From positions 101,292-165,291 of the forward strand of contig NW_026516765.1 of NCBI RefSeq assembly GCF_025766255.1: a stretch of DNA of 64,000 bases, read 5' to 3'. Under the pieces are notes generated by a model, which did no database searches, had not been told where the DNA came from, and saw nothing but the letters and a program-made list of their open reading frames with translations. Source of the DNA: Zychaea mexicana (Eukaryota > Mucoromycota > Mucoromycetes > Mucorales > Lichtheimiaceae). The stretch's first letter is position 1. Each line of letters opens with the position of its first letter. This document shows positions 1 to 12,433 of this stretch, one piece after another. The position numbers were made by a program, and so were the translations under genes.

Positions 1-865
1 TTTGATGACGTTCTTTTCGACTAGGTTAAAAACAAATGGATTGTATGTTTGTTCGCCTTGTGTAGTGGCTGCAGTTAACTGTGGATAGCCTAAGCCCAAG
101 ATACCGTTTGCAGCGACATTCGTCCGGTTGTTTGGCTTGGCCTCGTCACCACCGCTGCCGCCTACGGTCGTCGGTGTGGTAAGGATATCCTGCGTTGTCT
201 TGGCCAGTCCAAATTGCTGGTCGGGGACGCTGGCGCCTGCTACTGTGACGGTATCTGTGACATACGTGCCGTTGACACTGCCGATGCCGTACTGGATCCC
301 GAAATCTTCGCCGCCGCCTTGGAACGTCGAGGATGCTGATTCTTGGAACCCGCCATAAGGACATTCGCTTTGTGAACATTCGCTTGAAGGTACCCAAAGA
401 TCAGCGCTATTTACATAAATATGTAACAAACAAAAAAAAAAGCAAACATGATACTCGCCAAATTAATCACGATATAAAGACTTGCGTATGACATTTTTTG
501 CAAGCAAAAAAAAAAGAAAAGAAGATTATAAACGCAAACACGAGTGATATACATTCACTGACGATTTACCTTCCAGTATCCAATGTTACTGTAAAATTCT
601 GAGGCGGTGTACCAATACCAACCTCGACGAGGTATTGAGAACCTTGATCGTTATACAGTTCCGTCGCATATGTTTTGTCCCGTTTGTTGAGAGCTCGTCC
701 ATGCTTTCTTCGCGCAGCTTCCAGTATATCGGTACTGTATGGATTACGGATCAAAGGGAGACGAAGCAGTTGTGGGTCTTGATCTGTCGGAACAGCGGCA
801 ACGGTAGTAGTAGTAGTAGCAGCCGTCGTTATGAGCATCAAAGACGAAGTGATCGACAACAACAT
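1..865 (-). CDS. Pepsin-type aspartic protease, 3' end beyond window
   Basis: Secreted or wall-bound aspartic endopeptidase of the A1 (pepsin/yapsin) family. The ATG at 865 (TCACC before it) opens a signal-peptide-like hydrophobic stretch, then a propeptide and a Lys-Arg-containing segment, then 'YLVEVGIGTPPQNF' and the first catalytic Asp in DTG. Exon 1 is 570-865; a 163-nt intron (407-569, GTAAAT..TAG) splits the Ser codon after DTG; exon 2 runs from 406 off the window start, coding 'SADLWVPSSEC' and later 'NGILGLGYP'. An upstream in-frame TTG (898) was not used as a start. Exon 1 has exactly the same length (296 nt) and intron position as the protease gene at 1680-3345, so the two are tandem paralogues. 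The second catalytic Asp and the C terminus are outside the window. Substrate is unknown. Confidence 0.9.
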
Positions 866-1679
866 GGTGAGTAAACAAAGAGAAAGAACGTTAAACAAAG
901 AAAGAACGGATTGTTTGTTTGGTTAAAAGAGGGAAAAAACAAAAAACAAAAACTCAAGTGGAACCTGTTTTTGAAAGAAACAGAAACACCTTTCTTCTTC
1001 GACCTCCATATGTATACTTCCGAGACAACAACCCACAAAGAGCTTATTATATGACCATCAAGGGTACACATAACATTTCGTCAACCAGTATCATCATCAC
1101 TATACTGCTCTTCTTCACCTATCTATCGTTTTAAAAGACCCCGGTTATCTTTGCAATGACGCGGAAATTGATAAACCATCATCGTGATTGTGTTTATAGC
1201 AGTTCGAGAGCAGTAATGTGATTGTCTCATCAGGCATTAGAGAACATTTTAGGGTTTTCGCCCCCTTATTCATGTGATGTAGACAATGACGGCATATTGC
1301 AGGTTGAGCGAAAACAACTGAGACCCTGTCTATAATTCGCTAGCGTGCCTAAAACACGCGCCTGTTTTGTTGTCTCAGTTGACGAAAACAACAACAATGA
1401 CATTGATGCATGAGCTCCAAGAAAACAAGATGAATTTGTAATAACGTGCGAGTAGATAATAGCGAGTAGATGAAATAATAGTAGTAATTATAGTAATAGT
1501 AAGTGGTAAGAGTAGTCTTCTGCCGCAAAAGCTACAGAAATTTTTTTATAATTTAAAATAATATGATGGAAGTAATAGAATCGATGGTGGACGTGCTGGT
1601 AAAAGTGGTAGTAGAGTGGTGATGAGGTGGTAGAGAGTGTAGGGTAATATACTGGTAATACATTAAAAAATATTCACTG
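866..1679. other. Intergenic spacer between the two aspartic protease genes
   Basis: No coding exon supported. It holds the upstream region of the first protease and the 3' flank of the second. The short ORFs here show no recognisable protein. AT-rich with GTAGTA-type simple sequence near 1440-1640. Confidence 0.5.
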
Positions 1680-3345
1680 TTACATGAGCCAGTAAGAGGC
1701 CATTGCAGAGACAGCAGCACCCATTGCTAGGTTGACCATGGCTGCACCAGCAGGAGCTTTAGATTCTCCTTGGTCGACTTTATCGTTGGCTGACTGAGCA
1801 TCGGCATCGGTATCGTTGTCTTTATCATCGTCGTTCTGATTATCCTGAGTGGTTGAGGTAGTAGTAGAATCAATAGCCTGGCCATCCGATCTGGCGGGAG
1901 TATACTTGCCAGCACCGTCCAGATTCACAGGCGCCAAACCGACGCGGTTGTTTTTCATGTCGTACACAGAATACATGGAACGCAAAGACGCTTCACCGAT
2001 AATCCAGCTCTCGCCAGCGGTCAGACCCGAACTGGAAGCGGTAATGCCAAACATGCACGATGTGGCAGAATCAATGTAATCAGAGTCGAGCGGAATGATC
2101 ATTTCGCTGACAGGTGTGCTAATGGTGACTGGGCTCGTCGATGCGCTGTCGGTGGCGGTACTGATTTGGAACTCGACCTTGTCGGTGCTGGTCTTGAAAG
2201 AACAGTCGATGCGATAGACACCGTTCAACTCGTCCCACGAGTACTTTGATGTTGAGCCAGTGACGGCGCCGAGAATACCTTCGGCATACGTTTTGGGAAT
2301 CATGGTCAACGTAGTGCCAGTGTCGAGAATGAAGGCTTGGACGGAAGGTAGCGATTTGGAGTAACTATTGGCCTTGACACCTTGGCCGGCTACGGACCAG
2401 TAAAGATTCGTGCCTGACTTTTTACCGTCAGCACCCACATTGGGTGACACCAAGTAGTTGGTAGTATCGTAGTTGACAACTGGCACGTATTGGATATCGC
2501 CGGTGTGTTTGGACGTGTCAATGCCACCAAACATGATCTCGCCCGAAACGCCAAACGAAAAATGGCTGTTTAAAAAGATGGAAAATACAGGGTCGTTCAA
2601 TGTGCTGGCGAGGTTGAAGGGAAATGGTTCGTCGTTGGAAGCGCCACGGGCAGTGTTGAGGCCGCCAAATCCAAGACCCAAGATACCGTTCGATTGTTCG
2701 CCGCTCGAAACGATACCGAGAATGTTTCCGCTGTTGCTGGCAAGACCAATCGTTTGCTTGTCTACCTTGGCCGTGCCGACAGTCACCGTATCAACACCAT
2801 ACGTGCCCTCGGCAGTACCGACGCCGTATTCAATCGAAAAGGATTGCACCGTGGCCTCGAATGTTGATGACTTTGAAGAATCGAATCGGTCGTAAGGGCA
2901 AGATGTTGCTGGACACGCTGTCGATGGTATCCAAAGTTCTGCACTGTTTGGATTAATTATGTATTAGGAGGAGGAAAATAAGATAGGTGTAACTGAGGAG
3001 ATTATATTTTCCCTTTTTGTGTAATAAAAAGATATTCTTTATTGTTTACCTGCCAGTATCTAACGTCAGGTTGAACATTTGGGCAGGCGTACCCACACCG
3101 ACCTCGATCAAGTATTCTCTACCAAAAGCATTGTAAAGAGAAGCCCGGGCTTCACGCTTATCGAGTGGCGTCGATTCTAGATGTTTGAGTTGTGCGAGTT
3201 GGCCGTTTGCACTACGAATAAGTGGCAGTCGTACTACACCACCATCAGAAGGAGGGACGACGGCTGCATCAGCACCACCTAGCAGACATGACGAGGACGC
3301 AGCAATTGCAACGAGAGCAGCAGAAGCTATGCTGGAGAGATGCAT
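1680..3345 (-). CDS. Yapsin-like aspartic protease with hydrophobic C-terminal tail
   Basis: A1-family aspartic protease of 519 aa. Exon 1 is 3050-3345, exon 2 is 1680-2943, with a 106-nt intron (2944-3049) inside the codon after the first DTG. In order: signal peptide (residues 1-27), propeptide with a Lys-Arg site (DKREAR, about residue 67), 'YLIEVGVGTPAQMF', first catalytic motif DTGS, 'NGILGLGFG', second catalytic motif 'FILDTGTTLTMIP', and 'GESWIIGEASLRSMYSVYD'. The last 90 residues are a Ser/Thr/Asp-rich low-complexity spacer followed by a hydrophobic tail ending in YWLM. In fungi that layout fits a GPI-anchored, cell-surface yapsin; the anchor is inferred. It sits head-to-tail with the paralogue at 1-865. 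Both catalytic Asp motifs are intact. Confidence 0.93.
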
Positions 3346-3790
3346 TTGAATTATAATAAAAAAACGAGTGACGAAAGCTTTTCTGTTCTAGGGAGAGTAA
3401 TGGGGACCAAAAGTTGCTTGGTATTCGAAAACCAAAGGGAGGGTATAATACAAAAACGAGTGGAACGGTCGGTGGAGGGGAATGAGAAGAAGAAAGGGAG
3501 AGAGGAAGTAAAGACTTCCAAAAAGTTGAAAAGAGGAGAGAGAGAGAGAGAGAGAAAGAATGAGTGTGTGCGTGTGTGTATGTGTTAAAGATGGAAATTA
3601 CACACCCTAATAAGATAATTTAAAGAATCGGAAGAACCTCAAAGAGCGGACTGAAGCTGTTCGATGCTACACGAGACGAGATGTCATTGCCTAATTAAGC
3701 CCTTTACCAGGTACCGTTGTTAGCGGAGTTATCCGGTTTAAATATATAATTTTCAATGTTACATTGTGGATCGTCTTGGCCTATTTTTTG

Positions 3791-3792
<2 letters not shown>

Positions 3793-3823
<31 letters not shown>
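3793..3823. repeat. CT dinucleotide microsatellite
   Basis: About 15 uninterrupted CT units in the protease upstream spacer. Simple repeat; no function claimed. Confidence 0.9.
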
Positions 3824-3827
<4 letters not shown>

Positions 3828-5961
3828 GTGTACGATAAATAAAGCCACGGTCGATCATGTTCGCGCCACGCTCCCCGTATAGCCGTCAGTCGGTAATTTT
3901 TTTTTACTCACACATTATAACAAACGCTGGTTGGACACTCCACCCCTTATCCCCTCGTGGTCGTATTGCTTTCAATGCCCGCAAGAAGAAGAACAAGAAG
4001 AAGTGTATGTTTGCTTGTAGAGCAACCGGTAGGATCTCTGCTTTATTTTATTTATTTTTTTAAAAATAGGATGCCTCTGCTCATAATAATAGTATGTAAT
4101 GAAAAATACTTCTTGGAATGTTCCTGGATATCTTTTAAGATGAAGAGCCTTTTAGTCTAATGTTGAGCTAAGGCGTTTAACCAAAAAAGCCTAGCACGAG
4201 TTGCTTATTTGCTGCTCACATATAAACTAGCATACTAGTGCTCATCAGGAAGCTGGGCGGTAATTCACTTGAAGAAGCGAATCGTGCAAGCATCAGTAGT
4301 TAGAAATAGCTCCTCGAGGATGGGTTATTTCTTATTACATTTCACGCAACGTGTTGTGCTGCAAAATATAAAGACTACAGTAGACATAAAACTAGAGCAG
4401 CATCTCTCTTGACAGAAAATGCAATGTTGATTATATATCATCTGATGTTGTCATAGTCGTCAGTATCAGGTAACTTTGCTTTTACGATTAAAATGCATAA
4501 CCAGCGCTTCTTTTTTCTTTTTTTTCTGCACTTGAACGAATTAAATAACACACAACGTACGACTACTATAACTATTGCTATGCTTGCTCTCAGCCAAGAG
4601 CATAAGTGGGCTCACCTGTTGTTGCTATACGATTGGAATTACGTAGATACAGTATGTGCAACGCGGAAAAATAAAAATAGCTCCTATAGTCATGCAATTA
4701 AGATTGCCTTAACAGCTTGCTGTCGTACAACGTTGATTCTGATTTTATATTGCCTGATATCGTTAACACCAAAACGAACCTTATTTACTATATATTACGA
4801 TTATATGTCATTTCTTCCTTATTTTACCAGCTATTGTATCACCCTTGGTTATATACATACATACATACATATATATATAAAGCATCTCTCGTATGTGTCT
4901 CAACGATACAGTAGTCAATGGTGGTATTAGATGTGACGGTTAAGATTAAACGATATCCAGGAATGTTCTGGTCAGTACGAATTATTACCAAGGCTTAATT
5001 TACTAATCCAACTAATTGGATATGTTTTGGACGAGATTCATGAAAAGGTCTAGTGTGGAAAAAAGTAAGTTTCTTGGTGTGCATCAAGATGTTTTGAATT
5101 GATGTTGACGACAAACTACTGTTACAGTTGTTGCTGTTGCTAAATTACCGCAAAAAAACTGCTGTTGCTGATGTTAATACCATTGTCAACATGCAGAGTT
5201 GAACCATTTATGATGACCAGCTTCGTGAAAACTGGCAGTTCTACAAGTAGGCTGGTGGAAATCGAATTTCTGGTACTATATCACAACATATGCACCGAAG
5301 TTGATATTATGTTACAAACATTGTAAATATTAGTCGGTGATCTTCGTGGAACTTGCTCTTATTCTCTACTGCCTACTGCTATGGTCAAATACTGAGAAAT
5401 AAGTAGGAGAGAGTAGCTCTGAGTCCGTCAATAGAAAGAATAAAGGTACGTACAGATAATAAGCTCGATGGATGTCAGGTTTGGTTGTTGTTGGTTGTCA
5501 AAGTAATTGATGAATTAAATGTTATTGCAGGTGTTGTCGTCAGTAACAAGTGGCTCTGGTTACAACAGGCTCTGGAAAATTCATTTGCGCAAAAGTGAAA
5601 ACGCATTACCATGCTTTGAACTCATGCCAGGTTACACCTCAATGCAACCTGGCCAACAATACGTTCCCCCGACTCAGCTTTTTTTTTCTGGGCCAATGTT
5701 CCCTTTCAAGAAGCTTGGCGGTTGTCATCAATGACGCACATAACAGCCGTCTCTACCCCACAATTTGCTAAAGACGTCGACCAGTCGATTACAGCAAACA
5801 TGGACAATGTAAACAACTCACTTAAGGTTACCTAGGATGACATTGTTGGATGACGGCATTGTGTTCCGGGCATTCTGACAACGCAAGGCGCTATAGAGCG
5901 CAACATATCGCGTTTGAGTTGAGGCACAAGTCATTTCCTAATATTTGATGATTTATTAAAC

Positions 5962-6378
5962 AGACGACGACGAGGAGAACAAGAGTGATGAAAAATCAGG
6001 TAGCTTCATTGATGATGTCGATAGTGAAAGGGACAGCTTTAAAGATGAACAAGCACTGGATATTTCGTTTCGGGATGTGACGAATGCTCCCAGGCAGCAA
6101 TGGCAATTTTTCGGTCGCATTGGCAGCCCGCCTCCACAAGAACAAAACGTCAGCGGTTTTCGCGATGACCTATCTCAGCCGGTATCGCCTATTTTAAGAC
6201 AAGTACAACCCAAGCTGCAGCAACACAAACGAATATGTCTCAGTGTCGCTGCTCAGCGTCTTCCCAGTTCGTTCAAGCGAATTCCCAGACGAACACGCAT
6301 TTTGTACATTATATATTGCCTCAACCAGCGGGAAGGCTTGATCGAAATCCAACGCTTGAAACCCAGGATCGAATGCTG
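5962..6378 (+). pseudogene. Possible coding remnant or orphan exon, unrecognised
   Basis: After a plausible acceptor (AAACAG, to 5961) an open frame of about 138 codons begins with an acidic stretch (DDDEENKSDEK, then FIDDVDSERDS), becomes Gln/Pro rich and then basic, and stops at 6376-6378. A second frame near its 3' end also looks protein-like and ends in EDEYNA at 6420, suggesting a frameshift or a different splice pattern. No family is recognised, and there is no clear start. It may be a decayed gene; non-coding chance ORF is also possible. Confidence 0.22.
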
Positions 6379-7241
6379 GTAGTAGTGACTGACATGAGTG
6401 AAGACGAATACAATGCTTAAACGAGTTATGATACTTGGCCAAGTTCGGTCGGATGGATCTGATCTTCGATGATGCTTCAAGGTGGTTGTTGTTGTTGTTT
6501 GGTTCGGAGGTTCATGTAACCTAGTAAGGGGTTCACCTATGATGTCAAATTCAGCATAAAGTCGTTGTTTACATATCTTAAGTAATAGTAGAACATAGCC
6601 CCCTAATACGTGCACTATTCCTTGTTTTCCTGTTACTACTTGTAAATTCATTCTCTTAAAAGTAGGCATATTCCTCTATTTTTTCCGTTTTTCAAAAGCT
6701 AGTTTATAGAGACGTTTAGGGTAGAGTACCTTTCGTCAAGTACGGTGTTACTTACCCAAAAACCCACATTTGGACAGCCGTGCGTCGGAACTTCTCCTTT
6801 TTTCACATGATGGGATTACTTTGAAAGGTTATGTATGTAAGTTAGGTACGCAACCGGGAACATCTCTAATAAGAAATGGAATAGACTGAATATTACTACC
6901 AGAGTTTATATATATAGTATTATATGCAGATCAATCTCAGAAACCCTTCTAAACCCACAGCACATATACCAAACAAAAAGCAATTACAGCATACTTACGA
7001 TCTTTTACAGAATTAACTATAACCCTCCACCACCACAGCTGAATCGCTAATTGCTATCAGCTTTCAATTTCCCTTCCATGAACAAGTCCTCGTTAAATAA
7101 ACTACATACTTCAGAGGTCCGCCTCTTTTACATGCAGATCAAATGAGATTTCAATATCCTATATGATGCCTCTCTCCTTAAACGACGAACAAGATCCTTT
7201 AACTTTTTCAGAGCCTAACTACATGACATTGATTTGATAGG

Positions 7242-7424
7242 CTATTTCTCTAAGTATTGTATGGGTTTCGGTTTGACGAATAGGGAAAGCCGCTTTCGAT
7301 CTCGATCCACAGGATCGTGCTTTGTCCAAGTGATTTTTTCCCGACCGATCGCATTAATCAAGGGGACCTTGCGCATGAGATAGTATCGACCGTACACGCA
7401 TCCGACAAATAACATTATATTCAC
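7242..7424 (-). CDS. Possible small membrane protein or terminal exon, unrecognised
   Basis: Open frame ending at a TAG (7242), with a hydrophobic segment (LFVGCVYGRYYL), then basic and polar sequence (TWTKHDPVDRDRKRLS) and the end IQYLEK. The composition is more protein-like than its surroundings. The best ATG gives about 57 aa; it could instead be the last exon of a minus-strand gene whose earlier exon lies near 7690-7860, where another coding-like minus ORF ends. No family recognised. Confidence 0.28.
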   Translation of the reverse strand: MNIMLFVGCVYGRYYLMRKVPLINAIGREKITWTKHDPVDRDRKRLSLFVKPKPIQYLEK

Positions 7425-8441
7425 GTTAGGTAAATCAATCTCTACATATTCTACTCATCAAGTCACTGCCTCACGTATCCCGTTATTATGTATGATCATA
7501 TCATTTGCAAATGAAAGGGCCAATATATTCGAGAAGCAGAGAGATGCTTATAGATAAATTTGTTGAAAAGAACTTGAAATCGGTAAAAGTACATAGTAGT
7601 CAAGCTGTTGTGCACTGCGTGTGTGTGGGTGATATCCGAGCATCCTCCCAATGTAGAAATTTCACTAAAAGGTAACTTACTCTAGTCACCCGCGGAACCA
7701 GGCAAGCAGCAGGTGCGCAACACAAAATTGAGCCATGGTGGTAGGGGCACTGAAGAATTTGACGATGCGTTCACCATAAGTCTCATCAATAACTATACAT
7801 TTTGCAATGTTTTTCCTGACGTGACACAGCTGTTCAAACAATAGACACGTGGATGCAGCTTTTGGCACGGACCGTGGATTATCCTCCGCGGTTTTGGTTT
7901 ATCACTTTATTCATTGAGTCATATTATAGCACAATTGGTATGTCAGTTCTTTTGGAATCTATACAAATGATAACAGGTGGTACTATGCATGCTGAAATTT
8001 TGGACATCACCAAAGGCCCGTCGCTGCTTTTAATATGCTATTAAGAGAGAATACTTTACAAATTTACATCAGTAACTCTATAATTTATGCCAAGCACATA
8101 GCTCAATTTGATGACTGATGGGGAGAAAGGTCTAAAATACATATATATATAAATACAATGAATCATGTATATTCAGCATTACATACTTGAAGACAATAGA
8201 CGAAAACTGACGAGCAAGTTTTCGGGTTTATGTTCTTCTTGTCACGACAACAGCCGAGGTGGCGCAGGCACGATGAACATAAATGACTCTTTGTGGTTCC
8301 GATAGTTACTTGTATGGGTGCCCGATCTTCGTTTCACTCTTTCACTTCACACACACAGCCGGGCAAATCGGGAAAACGCATATAAATATGTGTTTTGTCT
8401 CCTGATCTTTTTCTCTTTTCATTTTGAGTTATTGAGAAACA
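7425..8441. other. Spacer upstream of the P450 gene
   Basis: No gene supported. A minus-strand ORF (7686-7868) with a good CCACCATGG context near 7735 encodes only about 16 residues after that ATG. The right part is the P450 promoter region. Confidence 0.4.
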
Positions 8442-8450
8442 TATATAAAT
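8442..8450 (+). promoter_or_regulatory. TATA box of the P450 gene
   Basis: TATATAAAT lies 64-72 nt before the P450 start codon, in an otherwise pyrimidine-rich leader. Placement suits a fungal core promoter. Confidence 0.5.
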
Positions 8451-8513
8451 TGCTATTCCTTTCGATTAACTATTGTTACATAGCAGCAACACTAACCATC
8501 GATCTGCTTCAAC

Positions 8514-10630
8514 ATGTCTTCAATACTTTCGGAAGCGGCAAATAAGGTCAACAAATACCTTGATTTTGGGGGCGTACACATTGATTTGGATCAAGTGCCC
8601 ATTGCCACCACGGTCGCTGCAACTGCACTCACTATTGTTGGGATACTGGCACTCAAATACAATGACCGCGCGGTTTTTACCAAATGTCGGGATGATGTCC
8701 CGTTTATTAAAGGTGCTCCGCTTGTTGGTAGGCTATTCCATCAGATTGCTGTAGTCGATATGATTTATGAAGACCTTGTCGAAAGCTTTGAGAACATGGA
8801 TACGTTGACTATGTAAGTGCTTATGCAGTACTACATAAACCTGGCCACGGCTTTTTTTGGTTATACAACAATAACGTTTTAGTCTATTGTCACAGGGCCC
8901 AATCAGTCATCGGTTTGCCACCTCAAATAATGACAATCGATCCCATCAATATAGAATACGTTCTACGTCGTAAGTAGCAATCGATGCGCTGTAGTATTTA
9001 TTAACACGGTGTAAATCAAAACTAATGCTTGCTATTTTGCCCATGTACAGATAACTTTTCGAACTATATCAAGGGGCCACAACTGATGTAATGCATACAG
9101 CGCCAACTCAGTGTCGAGCCTAATAAGCAATTAACCTGCTGCTCGTTATTTTGTATAAACGTTCTGACAGGGATGCAATGGGCGATCTTTTCGGGCACGG
9201 TATTTTTATTGCGAATGGTGAACGCTGGAAATACCATCGCAAAACAGCTAGCCACATATTCAACGTCGTGACGCTCCGAGATCATTTCACAGAGTACGTT
9301 GCCAACGATAACAATAGCACCATTTAAAATTTTGATTTTCGAATGTCTATTTTCCTTAAATATACTGACTGCTAGAACGGTAAACAAACAGTGTATTCTT
9401 GCAAGAGCTCAAGTCCATGTCCAAGTGTATCTTCGACACCAAGGTCCAAACGGGAGAGTCGATTGACTTTGCGCATCTTATGTCCAAGTATACTATGGAG
9501 TCCTTTGTTCGGTATATACAAGTGTTATCGTATTATTTGTTTTCGCGAAGAGAATGTACATTATCTCTAACATACACGAGGTTTTAAAATTAGCGTCGCG
9601 TTCGGCAGAAAATTAAATGGATTATTGGATGAGAAGAACGCACACTTTGCCCTTTCTTTTGATGCTTGTCAACGCATTTCCTTTCACCGTTTTGTGAATC
9701 CTTTTACCGATTTACAAGAATCACTGAAGCCTATTTTCTCATCTGGATCGATGACATACAAACAGCACTTGAAAATTGTCAATGACTTTGCGTATGGGCT
9801 GATAAAAGAGCGAAGACAACATATTAAAGCTGATTTCGAGTTCCAGGATATGCTGTCCCGGTTTATGACGACAGAAACACCCACCGGCAACTCTTTGAGC
9901 GACGAGGAATTGCGGGATACCTTGCTGACCTTCTTGGCAGCAGGAAGAGATACTACAGCCGATTCGATCAATTGGTCGTTTTACTGCTTGGCTAACCACC
10001 CGGAGGTAGAAGCAAAACTCTTACAAGAGATTCATCATAGTCTTCCAGACAACGAGGAAGATCCATCAAAGCTTTATGATATCATCAGAAAAATGACATA
10101 TGCTCATGCTGTGTACGTTCTGCTAAATTTGAGTTGCGATTTTATAAAAGCGTTACATTTTTTCTATAACAGCTGTTTAACATATTGTGATTCCTTATTT
10201 CCGTCATAGATTTTACGAGGTTCTTCGATTATATCCATCTGTACCAACAAATATTCGACTGGCCGCCCATGAAGACAGATTACCCAGCGGTACTAAAGTG
10301 TGCAACGGCGATTCGATCATGTGGTCACCATATGCAGCTGGAAGATCAACAAAACTGTGGGGTCCTGATGCGAAAAACTTTGATCCAGAGCGATGGATTA
10401 CTACAGATGGGGAGTTGAAGCGACTGTCACCGTACCAATGGATGGTGTTTAATGCTGGTCCCCGGAGCTGCATAGGCCAAGGCCTCGCAACGCTAGAAGC
10501 AATCCTAGTTATTACGTATCTTCTGAAGCGCTACAGGTTCATATTACTGCCGGATCAAGAAATTACTTATGCGCTGTCACTGACACTTCAAATGAGATAT
10601 GGCATGAAAGTATACGTTGCCAAGCGATAA
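8514..10630 (+). CDS. Cytochrome P450 monooxygenase
   Basis: Heme-thiolate monooxygenase, probably ER-anchored, 530 aa. Seven exons join in frame: 8514-8812, 8896-8969, 9051-9087, 9171-9293, 9392-9511, 9594-10112, 10210-10630. The ATG follows AAC. An N-terminal hydrophobic helix lies at about residues 30-48, the C-helix motif 'GERWKYHRK' in exon 4, the I-helix oxygen-binding motif AGRDTT near residue 334, the K-helix ExxR in 'FYEVLRLYP' near 394, and the heme-binding loop 'FNAGPRSCIGQG' with the Cys ligand near 478. The AGRDTT and heme-loop style resemble fungal CYP52/CYP5xxx-like omega-hydroxylases of fatty acids and alkanes, but the substrate cannot be assigned from motifs. All key residues are present and no frame breaks are seen. 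It converges with the SET gene, whose stop is 204 nt away. Confidence 0.95.
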
Positions 10631-10834
10631 AGTTACTTTCTTTCTATCAACGACTTTACTATGATTCGAATAAATTTTATGCACTAAATACAATTTATAA
10701 GATGATTGAATGGGTAGGTGAGGGTGAGAAGAATAATGTTTACATGCTTACAAAATATGATGGTTTTTTTGAGAGGACGAGAAGAATACAATGTAGAGCG
10801 AGGATATATAGATAGGAGAAATTGTCCACAGCAG

Positions 10835-12433
10835 TTAAGCCTGCACGTCGTCCTGGGCTGCAAGGTATACGACTACGGTATCATGTGTCATCAATGTGTC
10901 TCTTAGTGTAGCCAACTTCTCAATAGATCTTTGGAGCAATTGCATTTCATCCTGTTTGTACCGTTCAATATGTGTCATCATTTCGGTATTAGTTGATGAC
11001 GAAAAGGAAGACGACTGAATCATTTGCAAATGGTATTCAAGTGCATCCAGCAAGAGCATCACTACACGCAAGCAAATTACCGCCGAATGATCCAACATTC
11101 CAACCTTTTTCACCAGGTCATCCAAGTCTTCAACAGATTCATTGGCCAAACTTGCTTGAATGATCATGCACTCATGGTCATCCTCCTTTTCATCGCTGGA
11201 CCCGGCCTGTCTTTCTTTATCTTGTACAGTCATCCGTGAAACGTCCGGTACTAGCTCAAACGTCAATCCGTCATCTTGATCGAGTGCAACGAGATACATC
11301 AGGGCGATAGATTCAGTTGTCCAGCCCGTAGATAATGTTGACAAGTCTGTAGTTTCCTCCTTGTCGTTTTCGCCAGTTTTTCCTGTTGTTGTGTCATCGC
11401 CTTTGCTTGAATCAAGGAGCGTCGACCCCATCAATGTCAGCACAGGTTTGACTGCTGATTGTGATATCCACGATAATTTCACTTGACTCTCCATGATGCT
11501 CATATCCAGGAATCCAGTAACTGGCAATGTGACACGCGATGGCTCGGGATTATTATTCAACGTAAATCCATGCAAAAACAAAAGTTCCTGGTTTGACTTG
11601 TCACCATAAGATAACAGCAGCTCGTTACCAGCTAATAATGTTGAATGGTCTGTTGATGATGTGTAAGGGACGAAATCAATACCGCCGTCTTGTGAAGGGC
11701 ACCAGCGAATATTGGGTTGCGAAGAGTGATTGGCAAAGTCGAAAAATGGTATTAACGCAAGGTCACCATGCTCTTGATCGGTACCACTGCTACAGCTACT
11801 ACCGAGGCTGACTACGCGCGACCAGAATACAATATCAGCCCACATCCACATGTCCAGTGTCATCCACTCCACAACCGTCTTGACCAGTTCCAGTTCGCGC
11901 ACCAAAGCCGAACGTTTAGCTCGAATCGATCTGCTCAAGTTGGTTCCGTCCAAACCCAAGCTTTTACTTTCGTCATTGATAAGAAACAAGGGATGTTGTT
12001 GGGAAACTTCGTCCAGCGAAGGTAAAATGTCGATATAAGGTTTCCAGAATGGCGTTGGCGACTGTTGCTGCTGTTCGTTGGTGGAGAATTTCTGTAAAGC
12101 AAGAAAGAGTCGCAATGATAATCGTTCGTTCTTGGGTTCCGATGCAATCTTTTCAATAATTCCACTGTTGTTGTCGCCAATATGAAAAAGCGAATGGAGT
12201 GTGTCGCGTAGTACTGGATTGTCAATAAGTGCACGAACCGACGTAATCAGCAAGTCGCGTGGAATGTGGACTAAAGGATCGTTCGTCGTGACAGCGTCGT
12301 CGTTATCGTTTAATGCAAAATCTTGATCGGCAAATAAGCCATAACCCGCATTTTCCGTCTTTGCAACGTGTACATGGGGCGCCTTGATCCCATTTTCAGC
12401 AGACCATTTCGTAAATGCTTCGACGCTTGTCAT
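10835..12433 (-). CDS. SET-domain protein lysine methyltransferase (SETD6/Rubisco-LSMT type)
   Basis: S-adenosylmethionine-dependent protein lysine methyltransferase, 532 aa, one exon. I chose the ATG at 12433 (MTSVEAFTKW); the longer frame opens at a TTG. The split SET domain is visible: 'ENAGYGLFADQDF' near residue 30, 'LVHIPRDLLIT', then 'LALIPFFDFANHSSQPN' and 'ELLLSYGDKSNQELLFLHGF', which hold the cofactor-binding NH and the catalytic Tyr regions. The C-terminal half is helical and matches the position of the LSMT substrate-binding domain. Fungal relatives (Rkm/Set11 group) modify ribosomal or translation proteins; the actual substrate is not deducible. An internal Asp/Lys/Thr-rich insertion (GDDTTTGKTGENDKEE) is a likely flexible loop. 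Confidence 0.85.
   Translation of the reverse strand: MTSVEAFTKWSAENGIKAPHVHVAKTENAGYGLFADQDFALNDNDDAVTTNDPLVHIPRDLLITSVRALIDNPVLRDTLHSLFHIGDNNSGIIEKIASEPKNERLSLRLFLALQKFSTNEQQQQSPTPFWKPYIDILPSLDEVSQQHPLFLINDESKSLGLDGTNLSRSIRAKRSALVRELELVKTVVEWMTLDMWMWADIVFWSRVVSLGSSCSSGTDQEHGDLALIPFFDFANHSSQPNIRWCPSQDGGIDFVPYTSSTDHSTLLAGNELLLSYGDKSNQELLFLHGFTLNNNPEPSRVTLPVTGFLDMSIMESQVKLSWISQSAVKPVLTLMGSTLLDSSKGDDTTTGKTGENDKEETTDLSTLSTGWTTESIALMYLVALDQDDGLTFELVPDVSRMTVQDKERQAGSSDEKEDDHECMIIQASLANESVEDLDDLVKKVGMLDHSAVICLRVVMLLLDALEYHLQMIQSSSFSSSTNTEMMTHIERYKQDEMQLLQRSIEKLATLRDTLMTHDTVVVYLAAQDDVQA

Larger units (their letters stand above)
3346..7241. other. Long spacer, mostly non-coding
   Basis: Nearly 4 kb without a convincing gene. 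It contains GA-rich promoter-like sequence just upstream of the protease gene (3420-3600), a CT microsatellite (3793-3823), AT-rich DNA, and a stretch at 5940-6420 with weak coding character that is listed separately. Confidence 0.45.
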
